From Flavobacteriaceae bacterium PS02293 (lineage in GTDB: Bacteria > Bacteroidota > Bacteroidia > Flavobacteriales > Weeksellaceae), in the NCBI GenBank assembly GCA_029960045.1, contig JASCOV010000001.1:434001-498000 (forward strand): a stretch of 64,000 nt of DNA, in the 5' to 3' direction. The notes below the pieces were generated by a model that worked only from the letters and a program-made list of their open reading frames with translations, had not been told where the DNA came from and did not search any database. The position numbers and the translations under genes were made by a program. The first letter of the stretch is position 1. Each line of letters opens with the position of its first letter. Shown piece after piece: positions 53,053-62,023 of this stretch.

Positions 53053-54594
53053 ATGAAAAGTTCAATCTCTTTATTAATATTAATTATAATTTTCTCTTGT
53101 CAGTCTGTCAGGAAGAATAACCTCTTTTTGGAGAAGAAAATTCCTGTTGCAGAACTTAGAAACGACATTGATTATACTTATCATAAGCTTCAAAGATTTC
53201 ATCCCAATCTGTATTGGTATATTTCTAAGGAAGATTTGGATCATAAATTTGATAGTCTTAAAACTAATATCAATCAGCCTTTGACGCCTAATCAGTTCTT
53301 CTTCAAGTTGGCGCCTGTCATTGCAAGCGTCAATGAAGGTCATCTGAGATTGAGGTCTGTTGGGAAAAGATATTCCAAAGCGGAACAAAAACTGTTCAAA
53401 ACCAAGAAACCTCTTTTTGCATTGCTGGATTATAAGATTATTGATGACAGAATCTTCGTAAAAGAAAACCGAGAGAATGTAGCGCAGATCAAAGCTGGAA
53501 CAGAGATCCTGAAAATTAATGATGAAAATGTTTCCGATCTGGTAAAAAAGTACAAGAAGTTGTACAGCTCAGATGGTGAAAACAAGACTTTTCAAAAGTA
53601 TTTTATGAATCTTACGTTCTTCAATTATTACACTTTGGAGAATGGTTATCTTGATAGCGTAAAGCTGAAAACCGTTTGTGATAATACAGTACAAGACGTT
53701 CAACTCAAAAGACAAAAGAAGAACACCAAAGAAGTCACCGAAGAAAAGATATTACCAAAAGTAACAGCAGATCAAAAACTTCAGGATTATGATGCTTCTT
53801 CCAAAACGTATAACAGAAGTTTCAAATTCCTGAAATCCGATAGCAGTGTTGCTTACATCAAGATCAAATCCTTCTCGGCAACTTATGCCAAAAAGTTCTA
53901 CGATAAGACCTTTAGAAAGATTAAAAATGCAAAGTCAGAATATTTGATTATAGATGTTCGTGACAATCTTGGAGGTTCGCTTTCCGAGATTAATACTTTG
54001 TATGCTTACCTTTCGGATAAGAAATTTACGCTGATAAAGTCGCCTGAAATGACTTCCAAAACTTCGGGAATGCATCAGAATTATTTCCGGGGACAATCCA
54101 TTTTCACAGGCATTTTAAGTGCTCCGGGTTATCCGTTTTTTCTGGCGGGCAATTATTTTCTTTCTTCCAAAAAGGATAAGAAATATTACTTCCGTGAGTT
54201 TGCTTCCAAACCTACAAAACCAAAAGACAATGCTTTCAGAGGTAAGATTTATGTCCTTGTTAATGGGGCGAGTTTCTCGGCATCGTCCATCATTTCAGCC
54301 AAACTAAAGTATGAGAAAAGAGCGGTTATTGTAGGCGAAGAAACCGGAGGTGCGAATGACGGAACAGTTGCTGGCGTTAATAATACAGTCATTCTTCCAA
54401 ATTCACATTTGGCACTTCCAATCGGTTTGTTTCTCATCCGCCCGAATATCGAATTTGAGAATAAGAGTAGAGGCGTAGTTCCAAATTTCTCAGTAGATCC
54501 AAACTATGATGATATCTTCGGAACAGACGACAAAATCCTTGAGTGGACTTTGGAAGACATCGATTTCCGGAATACTGTTACACATATGAAATAA
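53053..54594 (+). CDS. S41-family serine peptidase, lipoprotein
   Basis: This 513-residue protein has a lipobox near residue 16 (LLILIIIFSCQ). The N-terminal domain (20-105) contains HKLQRFHPNLYWYISKEDLD. A PDZ-like part follows around 140-200 (AGTEILKINDENVSDLVKKY). The S41 catalytic domain has LIIDVRDNLGGSLSEINTLY and the serine in VNGASFSASSIISAKLKYEK, followed by EETGGANDGTVAGVNNT, the usual glycine-rich loop. It is probably a periplasmic or outer-membrane-associated protease. It lies between the SRPBCC membrane protein and endonuclease V with gaps of 9 and 5 bases, so all three may form one operon. Confidence 0.92.
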   Translation: MKSSISLLILIIIFSCQSVRKNNLFLEKKIPVAELRNDIDYTYHKLQRFHPNLYWYISKEDLDHKFDSLKTNINQPLTPNQFFFKLAPVIASVNEGHLRLRSVGKRYSKAEQKLFKTKKPLFALLDYKIIDDRIFVKENRENVAQIKAGTEILKINDENVSDLVKKYKKLYSSDGENKTFQKYFMNLTFFNYYTLENGYLDSVKLKTVCDNTVQDVQLKRQKKNTKEVTEEKILPKVTADQKLQDYDASSKTYNRSFKFLKSDSSVAYIKIKSFSATYAKKFYDKTFRKIKNAKSEYLIIDVRDNLGGSLSEINTLYAYLSDKKFTLIKSPEMTSKTSGMHQNYFRGQSIFTGILSAPGYPFFLAGNYFLSSKKDKKYYFREFASKPTKPKDNAFRGKIYVLVNGASFSASSIISAKLKYEKRAVIVGEETGGANDGTVAGVNNTVILPNSHLALPIGLFLIRPNIEFENKSRGVVPNFSVDPNYDDIFGTDDKILEWTLEDIDFRNTVTHMK

Positions 54595-54599
54595 TAGAT

Positions 54600-55112
54600 A
54601 TGGTATTAGCCTTAGACGTTCATTACAGAAAAGTTTTAACCAAAGCTGTAGGCGTTTTGTTTGATTGGAAAGACACTGATCCTCAAGAAATTATTTGTGA
54701 ATATATAGAAGGTGTTGAAGATTATATTCCCGGACAATTCTATAAAAGAGAATTACCTTGTTTAATGAAAATTATAGAACCATTGGATATTTCGACACTG
54801 GATGTCATCATCGTAGATGGTCATATTTATGTTGATAATAACGGTAATTATGGATTTGGCGGAAAACTTTACGAAGCTTTAGAAAATAAGATTCCAATCA
54901 TTGGAGTTGCGAAAACACCATTTTATAATAATAAGGAAACCGTAACCGAAATAAGAAGAGGTAAAAGTGATAATCCTTTATATGTTTCTGCAATTGGAAT
55001 TGATTTATTTACTGCCAGTGAAAATATATTGGATATGGCTGGTGATTTTAGAATTCCGAATATCCTTAAAACATTAGATCATATTACAAAAAACGATACT
55101 GATTCAAAATGA
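54600..55112 (+). CDS. nfi: Endonuclease V-family protein (short form)
   Basis: This 170-residue protein (ATG at 54600) matches endonuclease V, which nicks DNA near deaminated bases such as inosine. Catalytic residues appear in order: the Asp of MVLALDVHYR, the Glu of DYIPGQFYKRELPCLMKI, and the Asp of DVIIVDGHIYVDN, with KIPIIGVAKTPFY holding the conserved Lys. E. coli Nfi has 223 residues, about 35 of them before the first Asp; here the protein starts almost on it, so it is a minimal form. A TTG or ATG farther upstream would overlap the peptidase gene and adds no family sequence. Confidence 0.86.
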   Translation: MVLALDVHYRKVLTKAVGVLFDWKDTDPQEIICEYIEGVEDYIPGQFYKRELPCLMKIIEPLDISTLDVIIVDGHIYVDNNGNYGFGGKLYEALENKIPIIGVAKTPFYNNKETVTEIRRGKSDNPLYVSAIGIDLFTASENILDMAGDFRIPNILKTLDHITKNDTDSK

Positions 55113-55138
55113 TAATCCCATCACTCGGAATAAGCTAC

Positions 55139-55202
55139 TTATCTCGCCCGAGATAGCCTGTCTGTTACGCCCGATATCGTTACTTTATCTCGCTCGAGAT
55201 AA
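55139..55202. repeat. Three palindromes (ATCTCGnnCGAGAT type) upstream of grpE
   Basis: TATCTCG-CC-CGAGATA (about 55140-55155), ACGCCCGATATCGT (55167-55180) and TTATCTCG-CT-CGAGATAA (55185-55202) are successive near-palindromes. The first and third share their arms. They lie 130-195 bases before the grpE start. They differ from the CIRCE heat-shock operator. Confidence 0.55.
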
Positions 55203-55334
55203 GCAAATGTTTCCAATAGAAAATTTATCATTCGTATTCCCAAACTCACAGACTCTCTACCTAATTTCTGCCTAATTGTCAAAAAACCACGATTGGCAAA
55301 AGAATTGAGAAATGTACTTTGTAAAATTACCATT

Positions 55335-55874
55335 ATGGAAGAAAACAAAGATATACACGAGGAAAACCTTAATCAAGAAACGAATTCAGCAGAAAACCCT
55401 GAAACGGAAAACCAGGAAAATGTGTCACAAAAACCGACTGCAGAAGAACTTTTGGCAGACGAAAAGGACAGATACATCCGTCTCTACGCAGAATTCGAAA
55501 ACTATAAAAAGAGAACTCAGAAAGAGAAAAACGATTTCTATTTGTATGCTTCTCAGGATCTAATGACGTCTATGTTAGGCGTTGTAGATGACTTCGAAAG
55601 AGCCATCAAAGAAATTTCAAAAAGTGGTAACGAATCCGAACTTAAGGGGATTGAATTAATTTACCAAAAGCTTAAAAGCAAATTGATAGACAAAGGCCTG
55701 AAACCAATCCACGTAGAGCAAGGTGATGCCTTCAATGTAGATCTTCACGAGGCTATCACATCTATTCCTTCGCCTTCAGAAGATCTTAAAGGAAAGATTA
55801 TTGACGTTGTAGAAACAGGATATCAGCTTCACGAGAAAGTGATCCGTTTCGCAAAAGTAGTAACAGGAAATTAG
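55335..55874 (+). CDS. grpE: Nucleotide exchange factor GrpE
   Basis: The protein has 179 residues from the ATG at 55335 (MEENKDIHEENLNQE). The acidic N-terminus (1-45) precedes the long helix DRYIRLYAEFENYKKRTQKE. Then LMTSMLGVVDDFERAIKEIS and the beta-wing region FNVDLHEAITSIPSPSEDLK and GKIIDVVETGYQLHEKVIRF, ending in AKVVTGN. GrpE dimers drive ADP/ATP exchange on DnaK. dnaJ follows after 81 bases; dnaK is elsewhere. Confidence 0.95.
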   Translation: MEENKDIHEENLNQETNSAENPETENQENVSQKPTAEELLADEKDRYIRLYAEFENYKKRTQKEKNDFYLYASQDLMTSMLGVVDDFERAIKEISKSGNESELKGIELIYQKLKSKLIDKGLKPIHVEQGDAFNVDLHEAITSIPSPSEDLKGKIIDVVETGYQLHEKVIRFAKVVTGN

Positions 55875-55955
55875 AATTATTAATGATAAATTATAAATGA
55901 TGAATGATTTTTAATCGCTTGTCAATTATAATTTATCAACTATCAATCATCAATT

Positions 55956-57077
55956 ATGGCGAAGCGCGATTATTACGAAATATTAGAAATTACCAAGTCA
56001 GCAAGTGCTGAAGAAATAAAGAAAGCCTACCGAAAAATGGCGATCAAGTTTCACCCTGACAAAAACCCGGGTGATAAAGAAGCTGAGGAAAAATTCAAAG
56101 AAGCAGCAGAAGCTTATGAAGTCTTGAGTGACGACAACAAGAAAGCGAGATATGACCAATATGGTCACGCAGGCGTTGGCGGTGCAGCAGGCGGCGGATT
56201 CGGCGGTGGCGGATTCGGTGGCGGAATGAATATGGAGGATATCTTCAGTCAGTTTGGTGATATCTTTGGTGGTGGATTTGGTGGCGGTGGTCAACAAAGA
56301 CAACAGCAATCCAGAGGTTCTAATCTTCGTGTCCGCATCAAACTGAACCTTGAAGAAATGATTGCCGGAACTCAGAAAACCATCAAGGTCAAAAAAATGA
56401 AGTTGGCAAAAGGTGTGACTTCAAAAACTTGTCCTACGTGTGGCGGAAGCGGTGTGCAGGTAAGAATGATGAACACAATGTTCGGACAAATGCAGACGCA
56501 GACTACTTGCGGTACTTGTCAAGGTGTTGGAAAAGTAGCGGACAAAATTCCTGCCGGAGCTAACGCACAAGGTCTTGTGAAAGAAGATGAAGAAATCACA
56601 ATCAACATCCCTGCAGGAGCAAGAGACGGCATCCAACTGAATGTAAGAGGAAAAGGAAATGATGCACCACTTGGCGGAACACCTGGAGATCTTTTGGTTG
56701 TAGTAGAAGAGGAAGTGGACAAAACCATCAAACGTGAAGGTGACAATCTACATCAGGAACTTTATGTTTCGTTTGCGGAAGCAGCTTTGGGAACAACTAA
56801 GGAAATCAACGTGGTTGGTGGAAAAGTGAAAATCAAAGTGGATGAAGGAACACAATCTGGTAAAATTTTAAGATTAGCTGGAAAAGGTCTTCCAAACATC
56901 GAAGGTTACGGCGGAAAAGGCGATATGTTTGTTCATATCAATGTCTGGACACCACAAAAACTGACTAAAGAACAGAAAGAGTTCTTCCAAAAACAATTGG
57001 AAAACGGCGATATGAACGCCGAACCAACAGGAAAAGAAAAAACATTCTTTGAGAAAGTAAAAGATATGTTCAACTAA
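55956..57077 (+). CDS. dnaJ: Chaperone DnaJ with only one zinc centre
   Basis: This 373-residue co-chaperone stimulates the ATPase of DnaK. The J domain (1-70) contains the HPD motif at 33-35. A Gly/Phe/Gln-rich linker follows (about 72-122). The zinc region normally has four CxxCxGxG motifs; here only two are present (CPTCGGSG and CGTCQGVG, 26 residues apart). Their spacing corresponds to motifs 2 and 3 (zinc centre II), so motifs 1 and 4 (zinc centre I) are missing. The C-terminal domains (about 195-355) are normal ([20 protein letters not shown]). Confidence 0.96.
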   Translation: MAKRDYYEILEITKSASAEEIKKAYRKMAIKFHPDKNPGDKEAEEKFKEAAEAYEVLSDDNKKARYDQYGHAGVGGAAGGGFGGGGFGGGMNMEDIFSQFGDIFGGGFGGGGQQRQQQSRGSNLRVRIKLNLEEMIAGTQKTIKVKKMKLAKGVTSKTCPTCGGSGVQVRMMNTMFGQMQTQTTCGTCQGVGKVADKIPAGANAQGLVKEDEEITINIPAGARDGIQLNVRGKGNDAPLGGTPGDLLVVVEEEVDKTIKREGDNLHQELYVSFAEAALGTTKEINVVGGKVKIKVDEGTQSGKILRLAGKGLPNIEGYGGKGDMFVHINVWTPQKLTKEQKEFFQKQLENGDMNAEPTGKEKTFFEKVKDMFN

Positions 57078-57082
57078 ATATT

Positions 57083-57112
57083 AAAGAGACTCGGTTTGAG
57101 TCTCTTTTTTTT
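57083..57112 (+). terminator. Terminator of dnaJ
   Basis: AAAGAGACTC-GGTTT-GAGTCTCTTT is a perfect 10-bp stem followed by Ts. It overlaps the end of the convergent DUF2314 gene by two bases. Confidence 0.92.
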
Positions 57113-57620
57113 ATTCAAAAATCAATCCGCTTTCCGAATCCATTTTTTTTCTTTCTTCTCCCGTTATTCTTCTTCTTAAGATGCGAGTTGTGTATGCGCC
57201 TTTTACGATGTTTTTGTCAACATACAACCAATCCGTAATATCTTTTGTTGGGATTTCGATAGTATCTCCAAGTTTTACCTCAGTAGTTGAATTTGGGAGA
57301 TTATCAACTATTCCATAATATCTATTATCTTGATATTCAATATTGCTGATCCAGATATGTTCTCCACCTGATTCTCCAACTTTAAAACGTTTCTTTAAAG
57401 CAAAATTATAGTAATTGGGATTTTTACTAATGATTGCTTTGTTAAAATCAACAATAGTTCTTCTTGCATTTTCGATTGCAATATTCATTTCTGAATCTTC
57501 ATTTTTCAAAATATGAACATTTGGTTGATCTTTTCTTTTAACTATTTTGTCCGATTTTGATTCAGTACAACTAATTAGTAATGAAGATATGATAATCAAT
57601 AAAGTGCTTATGTAATTCAT
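57111..57620 (-). CDS. DUF2314-family lipoprotein (YegJ-like)
   Basis: This 169-residue protein has a lipobox near residue 18 (STLLIIISSLLISC). The DUF2314 pattern is visible: NIAIENARRTIVDFNKAIIS, ALKKRFKVGESGGEHIWISN and YYGIVDNLPNSTTEVKLGDT, then IEIPTKDITDWLYVDKNIVK and GAYTTRILRRRITGEERKKM. The function of the family is not known. It lies three bases after the DtxR-type regulator gene on the same strand. Confidence 0.9.
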   Translation of the reverse strand: MNYISTLLIIISSLLISCTESKSDKIVKRKDQPNVHILKNEDSEMNIAIENARRTIVDFNKAIISKNPNYYNFALKKRFKVGESGGEHIWISNIEYQDNRYYGIVDNLPNSTTEVKLGDTIEIPTKDITDWLYVDKNIVKGAYTTRILRRRITGEERKKMDSESGLIFE

Positions 57621-57622
57621 AA

Positions 57623-58270
57623 TTATTTTACTAATAACCTTTCACAAACCGTCTTACTAAAATTCTCTTCCCGTCCATTATAAGCAATCAACATCGATTG
57701 GTCAAAACCTTCGATCTGTAAAATCTTTAAAGAAGTTCCAAGGCTTAGATCTCTTTTATTAAGGAAATTCAGAAATTCTTCTGATGAGGTTGTAACTGAT
57801 GCCAATTCCACAGTTTGATTTTCCTTGCATTTGCTCAGTTTTTTATGGTCTGGCTGGATGACGTTTCCGTCTTTGTCGGGAATTGGTTCGCCGTGAGGAT
57901 CCATTTTTGGATAGTTCAGTATCTCATCCATTTTATCAAAAAATTCATCGGAGTGAATATGTTCCAGCTGTTCTGCAATCTCGTGAACATTTTCCCATCC
58001 GAAACCCATGTTTTCAACCAAAAACATTTCTGTCAGACGGTGTTTTCTTACGATGAGTGACGCTTCTTTTTTGCCGGATTCTGTGAGTTTGATGGGTTTG
58101 TAAGATTCATATTTTACCCAGTTCTTCTCTGCAAATTTCTTTACCATACTATTGACGGATGGCATCTTGATATTCAGCTGTCGGCTTAAGTCGTTCACGG
58201 AAACTTCATCATTCTCGTTTACAAGATGATAAAGTGCTTTCAGGTAATTTTCTTCTGTCAGGGAATTCAT
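57623..58270 (-). CDS. DtxR/MntR-family metal-dependent repressor
   Basis: This 215-residue protein has an N-terminal winged helix (LTEENYLKALYHLVNENDEV, VNDLSRQLNIKMPSVNSMVK). A metal-binding dimerisation domain follows (KHRLTEMFLVENMGFGWENV, HEIAEQLEHIHSDEFFDKMD). A C-terminal FeoA-like SH3 domain follows (TVELASVTTSSEEFLNFLNK, LGTSLKILQIEGFDQSMLIA). Such regulators repress iron or manganese uptake genes when the metal is plentiful. No such gene is adjacent here, so its targets lie elsewhere. It may be co-transcribed with the DUF2314 gene. Confidence 0.93.
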   Translation of the reverse strand: MNSLTEENYLKALYHLVNENDEVSVNDLSRQLNIKMPSVNSMVKKFAEKNWVKYESYKPIKLTESGKKEASLIVRKHRLTEMFLVENMGFGWENVHEIAEQLEHIHSDEFFDKMDEILNYPKMDPHGEPIPDKDGNVIQPDHKKLSKCKENQTVELASVTTSSEEFLNFLNKRDLSLGTSLKILQIEGFDQSMLIAYNGREENFSKTVCERLLVK

Positions 58271-58359
58271 ACTTCAAAATTAATAAAAAGTTAGAAGTGA
58301 ATCAATTTTTGGCTAACAATTTTATTGTGTTTTAATTTTAACTCATCCATCAAAATTAA

Positions 58360-58367
58360 TACCTTTG
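58360..58367 (+). promoter_or_regulatory. -7 box (TACCTTTG) of the aldolase gene
   Basis: TACCTTTG matches TAnnTTTG, 24 bases before the ATG at 58392. Confidence 0.45.
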
Positions 58368-58391
58368 ATTCTTCAAAAAGTAGAAAGAAAA

Positions 58392-59423
58392 ATGAAGAAA
58401 TATTCCTTTAAAAACGATTACTCAGAAGGTTGTCATCCCAATATTTTAGAAGCATTAATCAAAACAAATCTCGATCAGCAAAATGGTTATGGCTACGATG
58501 AATATTCTGAAGAAGCCAAAGAATTAATCAAACGAGAAATAAACGATTCAAATGCAGATATTCATTTTGTAAGTGGTGGAACTCAAGCCAATTTATTAGT
58601 AATTTCTTCGATTCTTCGTCCGCATGAAAGTGTTGTTTCTGCAGAAACCGGACATATCTTTACCAATGAAACCGGAGCAATAGAAGGAACTGGACACAAA
58701 ATCCACGGAATCGTAACAGAAGATGGAAAACTGAAACCAGAACATATCCAGTCGGTTTTGGATACGCATACCAACAAGCCACATCAATTAAAACAGAAAT
58801 TGGTTTACATTTCAAATTCTACAGAAATTGGAACGATTTATCAAAAACAAGAGCTGAAGGAATTATACGAATTTTGCAAAGCCAATGATCTCTATCTTTT
58901 TTTGGATGGCGCAAGATTGGGACAAGCTCTGACTTCTGAGATCAACGATTTGACTTTGGAAGATATCGCAAACCTAACTGACGTTTTTTATCTCGGAGGA
59001 ACAAAAAATGGTGCACTTCTTGGCGAAGCAATTGTTATTACTAATGACAAACTGAAAGAAGAATTTGGTTTTCATATCAAGCAAAAAGGAGCGATGTTGG
59101 CGAAAGGCAGATTATTGGGAATTCAATTTTTGGAATTGATGAAAGATGATTTGTACTTCGATTTAGCAAAACATTCCAATGTTCAGGCCATGAAAATCAA
59201 ATCTGCTTTTCAGAATGAAGGTTTTGAGTTTTTGTCCGAAACTTTTACTAATCAGATTTTCCCAATCCTTAATAATTCTCAAATCGAAAAATTATCAGAA
59301 CAGTTTGATTTTTACGTCTGGAAAAAGATTGATGACAAAAGATCAGCAATTAGAATCATAACTTCTTGGGCAACTTCTGACGAGGTTGTGGAAAAATTTG
59401 TGAAAGGGATTAGCAATATCTAA
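58392..59423 (+). CDS. Threonine aldolase-family PLP enzyme (beta-eliminating lyase)
   Basis: The protein has 343 residues from the ATG at 58392 (MKKYSFKNDYSEGCHPNILE). PLP-binding segments: FVSGGTQANLLVISSILRPH, AETGHIFTNETGAIEGTGHK, LFLDGARLGQALTSE and the Schiff-base lysine in VFYLGGTKNGALLGEAIVI. The family cleaves L-threonine or L-allo-threonine to glycine and acetaldehyde. Substrate details cannot be set from sequence. The gene is convergent with the serine hydrolase gene and the two stops abut without a gap. Confidence 0.93.
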   Translation: MKKYSFKNDYSEGCHPNILEALIKTNLDQQNGYGYDEYSEEAKELIKREINDSNADIHFVSGGTQANLLVISSILRPHESVVSAETGHIFTNETGAIEGTGHKIHGIVTEDGKLKPEHIQSVLDTHTNKPHQLKQKLVYISNSTEIGTIYQKQELKELYEFCKANDLYLFLDGARLGQALTSEINDLTLEDIANLTDVFYLGGTKNGALLGEAIVITNDKLKEEFGFHIKQKGAMLAKGRLLGIQFLELMKDDLYFDLAKHSNVQAMKIKSAFQNEGFEFLSETFTNQIFPILNNSQIEKLSEQFDFYVWKKIDDKRSAIRIITSWATSDEVVEKFVKGISNI

Positions 59424-60653
59424 TTATTTTCGAAATTTACTCTGATATTTTTCCATCACATTCCAAATATCGAAAAATGCTTTGTTTCCTGCTTTGTCAG
59501 AGAAATTAGTATTAAAGATCATAATTCTTCCGATATTAGTCTTTGGATCGAAGAACATAATAGACATTATTCCCGGATCGCCACCTGTATGTCCCATGAA
59601 ACCGGTGTAGCCAAACCCCATAAAAATCCCGACATTATAAGATTCATTGTATGGGTTTTTTGTGTTTCGTTCCGTAAAATTAACTGCTGAAAGTTCTGGT
59701 TTGAAGTATTCTCTATAGCTTTCTTTTGCCAGGATTGTTCCGTTGCCATTATAACCTTTGATCAATTCTGTCAGATATTTGCTTAGATCCTTAGTATTCG
59801 TGATAAAACCTCCGTCTGGATAAGTCACCAACTGATAATAGGGAAGGGGCGTTGTTGGATTCTCGTAAAGTCTGGAAAATTTTGCGAAATCTAAATCGGC
59901 AAATTTCCAACCGGAGTTTTTCATCTTCAAAGGTTTGAGAATATATTTTTCAGTGAATTGATCATAAGACTCACCCGTTGCTTTCTCAACGACAAAAGCT
60001 GCAAGAGCCGTTGCAACATTGGAATATTCATAGATGGTTCCGGGTTTGTTGGATGAGAAACTATCCTCGCTCCATTTGCCATCTTTAGTCAAAACATTTT
60101 CCAGATAAGTTTTTAATGAAATGATAGAATCCGAAGGATTAAAAGACTGATCGTCTTCAAAAGTCATTTTAAGTCCTTGCAGATTTTGGTTGGACTTTAG
60201 GTAATAATTTTTCGAAGAGTAAAACTTATTGTCTGTAATAGATGACGTATGAGTTGCCAATTGTCGGATTGTAATTTTTGATTCGGGGAAGTTTGGATTT
60301 ACAACTTTAAAAGGTAAATACTTTTCAATCGGGTCATCCAGTTTTAATTTTCCCATCTCTTGAGCTTTAAGAAGTGCAATTCCTGCAAAGGTTTTTGAAA
60401 CAGATCCTATATTTTGAATAGTTTCTGTTGTGTATTTTTTGTTGGTCTCAAGATCCGAAAGCCCAAACCCATTTTCGTAAAGCGTTCCTTTTTCATCAAC
60501 TATAGAAACAGAAAAACCATTGAATTTTTTTTGTTCATAGATTTGATTGATTTCTGCTGTAAGAAGATTCTTTGAATCATCAGCTTTTGAGATAGCAGTT
60601 GAACAGGAAATAACAGCCAGAGCTGACATTAATAAAATGGAAATATTTTTCAT
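59424..60653 (-). CDS. Beta-lactamase-fold serine hydrolase, lipoprotein
   Basis: This 409-residue protein has a lipobox (SALAVISC, C17). The class C beta-lactamase/DD-peptidase fold is shown by S84-V-S-K87 in NIGSVSKTFAGIALL, Y-x-N as YEYSNVATALAAFV and the third motif GHTGGDPGIMS. Family members hydrolyse peptides, esters or beta-lactams; an esterase or peptidase role is more usual in this lineage than resistance. A -7 box (TATTTTTG, minus strand 60687-60680) lies 27 bases before the ATG. Confidence 0.92.
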   Translation of the reverse strand: MKNISILLMSALAVISCSTAISKADDSKNLLTAEINQIYEQKKFNGFSVSIVDEKGTLYENGFGLSDLETNKKYTTETIQNIGSVSKTFAGIALLKAQEMGKLKLDDPIEKYLPFKVVNPNFPESKITIRQLATHTSSITDNKFYSSKNYYLKSNQNLQGLKMTFEDDQSFNPSDSIISLKTYLENVLTKDGKWSEDSFSSNKPGTIYEYSNVATALAAFVVEKATGESYDQFTEKYILKPLKMKNSGWKFADLDFAKFSRLYENPTTPLPYYQLVTYPDGGFITNTKDLSKYLTELIKGYNGNGTILAKESYREYFKPELSAVNFTERNTKNPYNESYNVGIFMGFGYTGFMGHTGGDPGIMSIMFFDPKTNIGRIMIFNTNFSDKAGNKAFFDIWNVMEKYQSKFRK

Positions 60654-60713
60654 CCTTTATTTTTTTTAAACTAGACAATCAAAAATAGCTTTTTATTACA
60701 TCATTATTAAAAC

Positions 60714-60745
60714 AAAAAACTCCCATAATCTGGGAGTTTTTTTTA
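60714..60745 (-). terminator. Terminator of the yidD-lgt operon
   Basis: AAAACTCCCA-TAATC-TGGGAGTTTT is a perfect 10-bp stem with T-runs on both sides, at the lgt stop. Confidence 0.88.
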
Positions 60746-62011
60746 TACTGTTTCTTCTTTTGGAAGTTTATATTTCTTAGAGATAATCATAATGACCGCT
60801 CCGGCAACCATAAACGGAATACTCAAAATTTGACCCGTATTAAGTCCTGCAAAATGAATGATCTCATCACCTTGTGGCTCTTTCAGGAATTCTACAAAGA
60901 ATCTTACTGCCCAAAGTAAAATGAAGAATAATCCAAACAACCAACCTTGCTGATATTTTTTGTCAGTTTTTCTATACAAGAACCAAAGCAAAAAGAAGAG
61001 ACAAACGTATCCAAATGCTTCAAACAATTGTGTAGGATATCTCGGGATTGTCAAGCCATACTCTGAACTTTGCTGTGGAAATAAAATCGCAAAAGGAGAA
61101 GAAGGATCAATTTGTTTTCCAATGATTTCTGAGTTGAAGAAATTTCCCATTCTAACAAACGCACCTCCGGAAGCCACCACAATTCCGATTCTGTCATAGA
61201 CCCAAAGTGGATTTTTCTTGATGATTTTATAACTGTAATATAACGTTGTTACAATTACCATAATCGCTGCACCGTGACTTGCTAAACCGGAAAATCCTGT
61301 GAAATGCAATCCGCCTTTTGTACTGATTGGTAAAAATACACTCAAAAAATCTTCCTTGAAAAGCTCTGGCTGATAAAAAATAACGTGTCCTAATCTCGCT
61401 CCAAGAATAGTTCCCACCAATGTCCAAGTGAAAAACGGCTCGAGATATTTTTCGTCAACGCCATCAATCTTAAAGATTTTTGCCATAATAAAATAGCCTA
61501 AGCCAAAAGCAAAAATGAACATCAAACTGTAGAAATGAAGCATCACAGGTCCCAATTTAATTCCTTTTATTGGATCCCAAATTTTAAAAGTAGTTTCCAA
61601 TTCTGCAGTGTCAGTTGGCTTCAAAACGGTATTAGATTTCAAAAGATATTTGAAATTCTCAATATTTTTCTGATCAAGATTTGCTTCCAGAGGTTTGAAA
61701 TCTTTATCTAAAAACTGAAAATTATTACTTTTGAAAGATTCCAAAATATTTTGGATGCTGCTAAGATTTTCTGCGGATTCTGGAGTGATATTATCTTCAT
61801 TCAGGATAATCAATTCATTATTAATGTTTTTGGAAGATTGGTTTCCCAAAGAATCTGCTCTCTGTGTAGCAAAGATTTTTACAGCTAACGTTTCTTTATT
61901 GTTGATTTTCAAAGTTCCGTCTGATAGACCATTATTAGAACTTTGGGAAGAAACCATCTGGAAAATTCCGGCAAAAAGAATTAGATAAAATCTAAGAAAA
62001 ATATTGTTCAT
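60743..62011 (-). CDS. lgt: Prolipoprotein diacylglyceryl transferase with an N-terminal extension
   Basis: This 422-residue protein moves diacylglycerol from phosphatidylglycerol to the lipobox cysteine of prolipoproteins in the inner membrane. The core starts near residue 145 (IKLGPVMLHFYSLMFIFAFG) and carries GARLGHVIFYQ, GLASHGAAI, FVRMGNFFNSEI and ILLWAVRFFVEFLKEPQGDE. About 145 residues precede the core: a signal-like segment (MNNIFLRFYLILFAGIFQMV) and a polar region not found in typical 260-300-residue Lgt proteins. It begins 12 bases after yidD. Confidence 0.93.
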   Translation of the reverse strand: MNNIFLRFYLILFAGIFQMVSSQSSNNGLSDGTLKINNKETLAVKIFATQRADSLGNQSSKNINNELIILNEDNITPESAENLSSIQNILESFKSNNFQFLDKDFKPLEANLDQKNIENFKYLLKSNTVLKPTDTAELETTFKIWDPIKGIKLGPVMLHFYSLMFIFAFGLGYFIMAKIFKIDGVDEKYLEPFFTWTLVGTILGARLGHVIFYQPELFKEDFLSVFLPISTKGGLHFTGFSGLASHGAAIMVIVTTLYYSYKIIKKNPLWVYDRIGIVVASGGAFVRMGNFFNSEIIGKQIDPSSPFAILFPQQSSEYGLTIPRYPTQLFEAFGYVCLFFLLWFLYRKTDKKYQQGWLFGLFFILLWAVRFFVEFLKEPQGDEIIHFAGLNTGQILSIPFMVAGAVIMIISKKYKLPKEETV

Positions 62012-62023
62012 TGATAGATAATT

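Noticed and set aside
55139..55202. CIRCE heat-shock operator before grpE
   Set aside because: CIRCE is TTAGCACTC-N9-GAGTGCTAA; the palindromes here have unrelated arms and 2-base centres.
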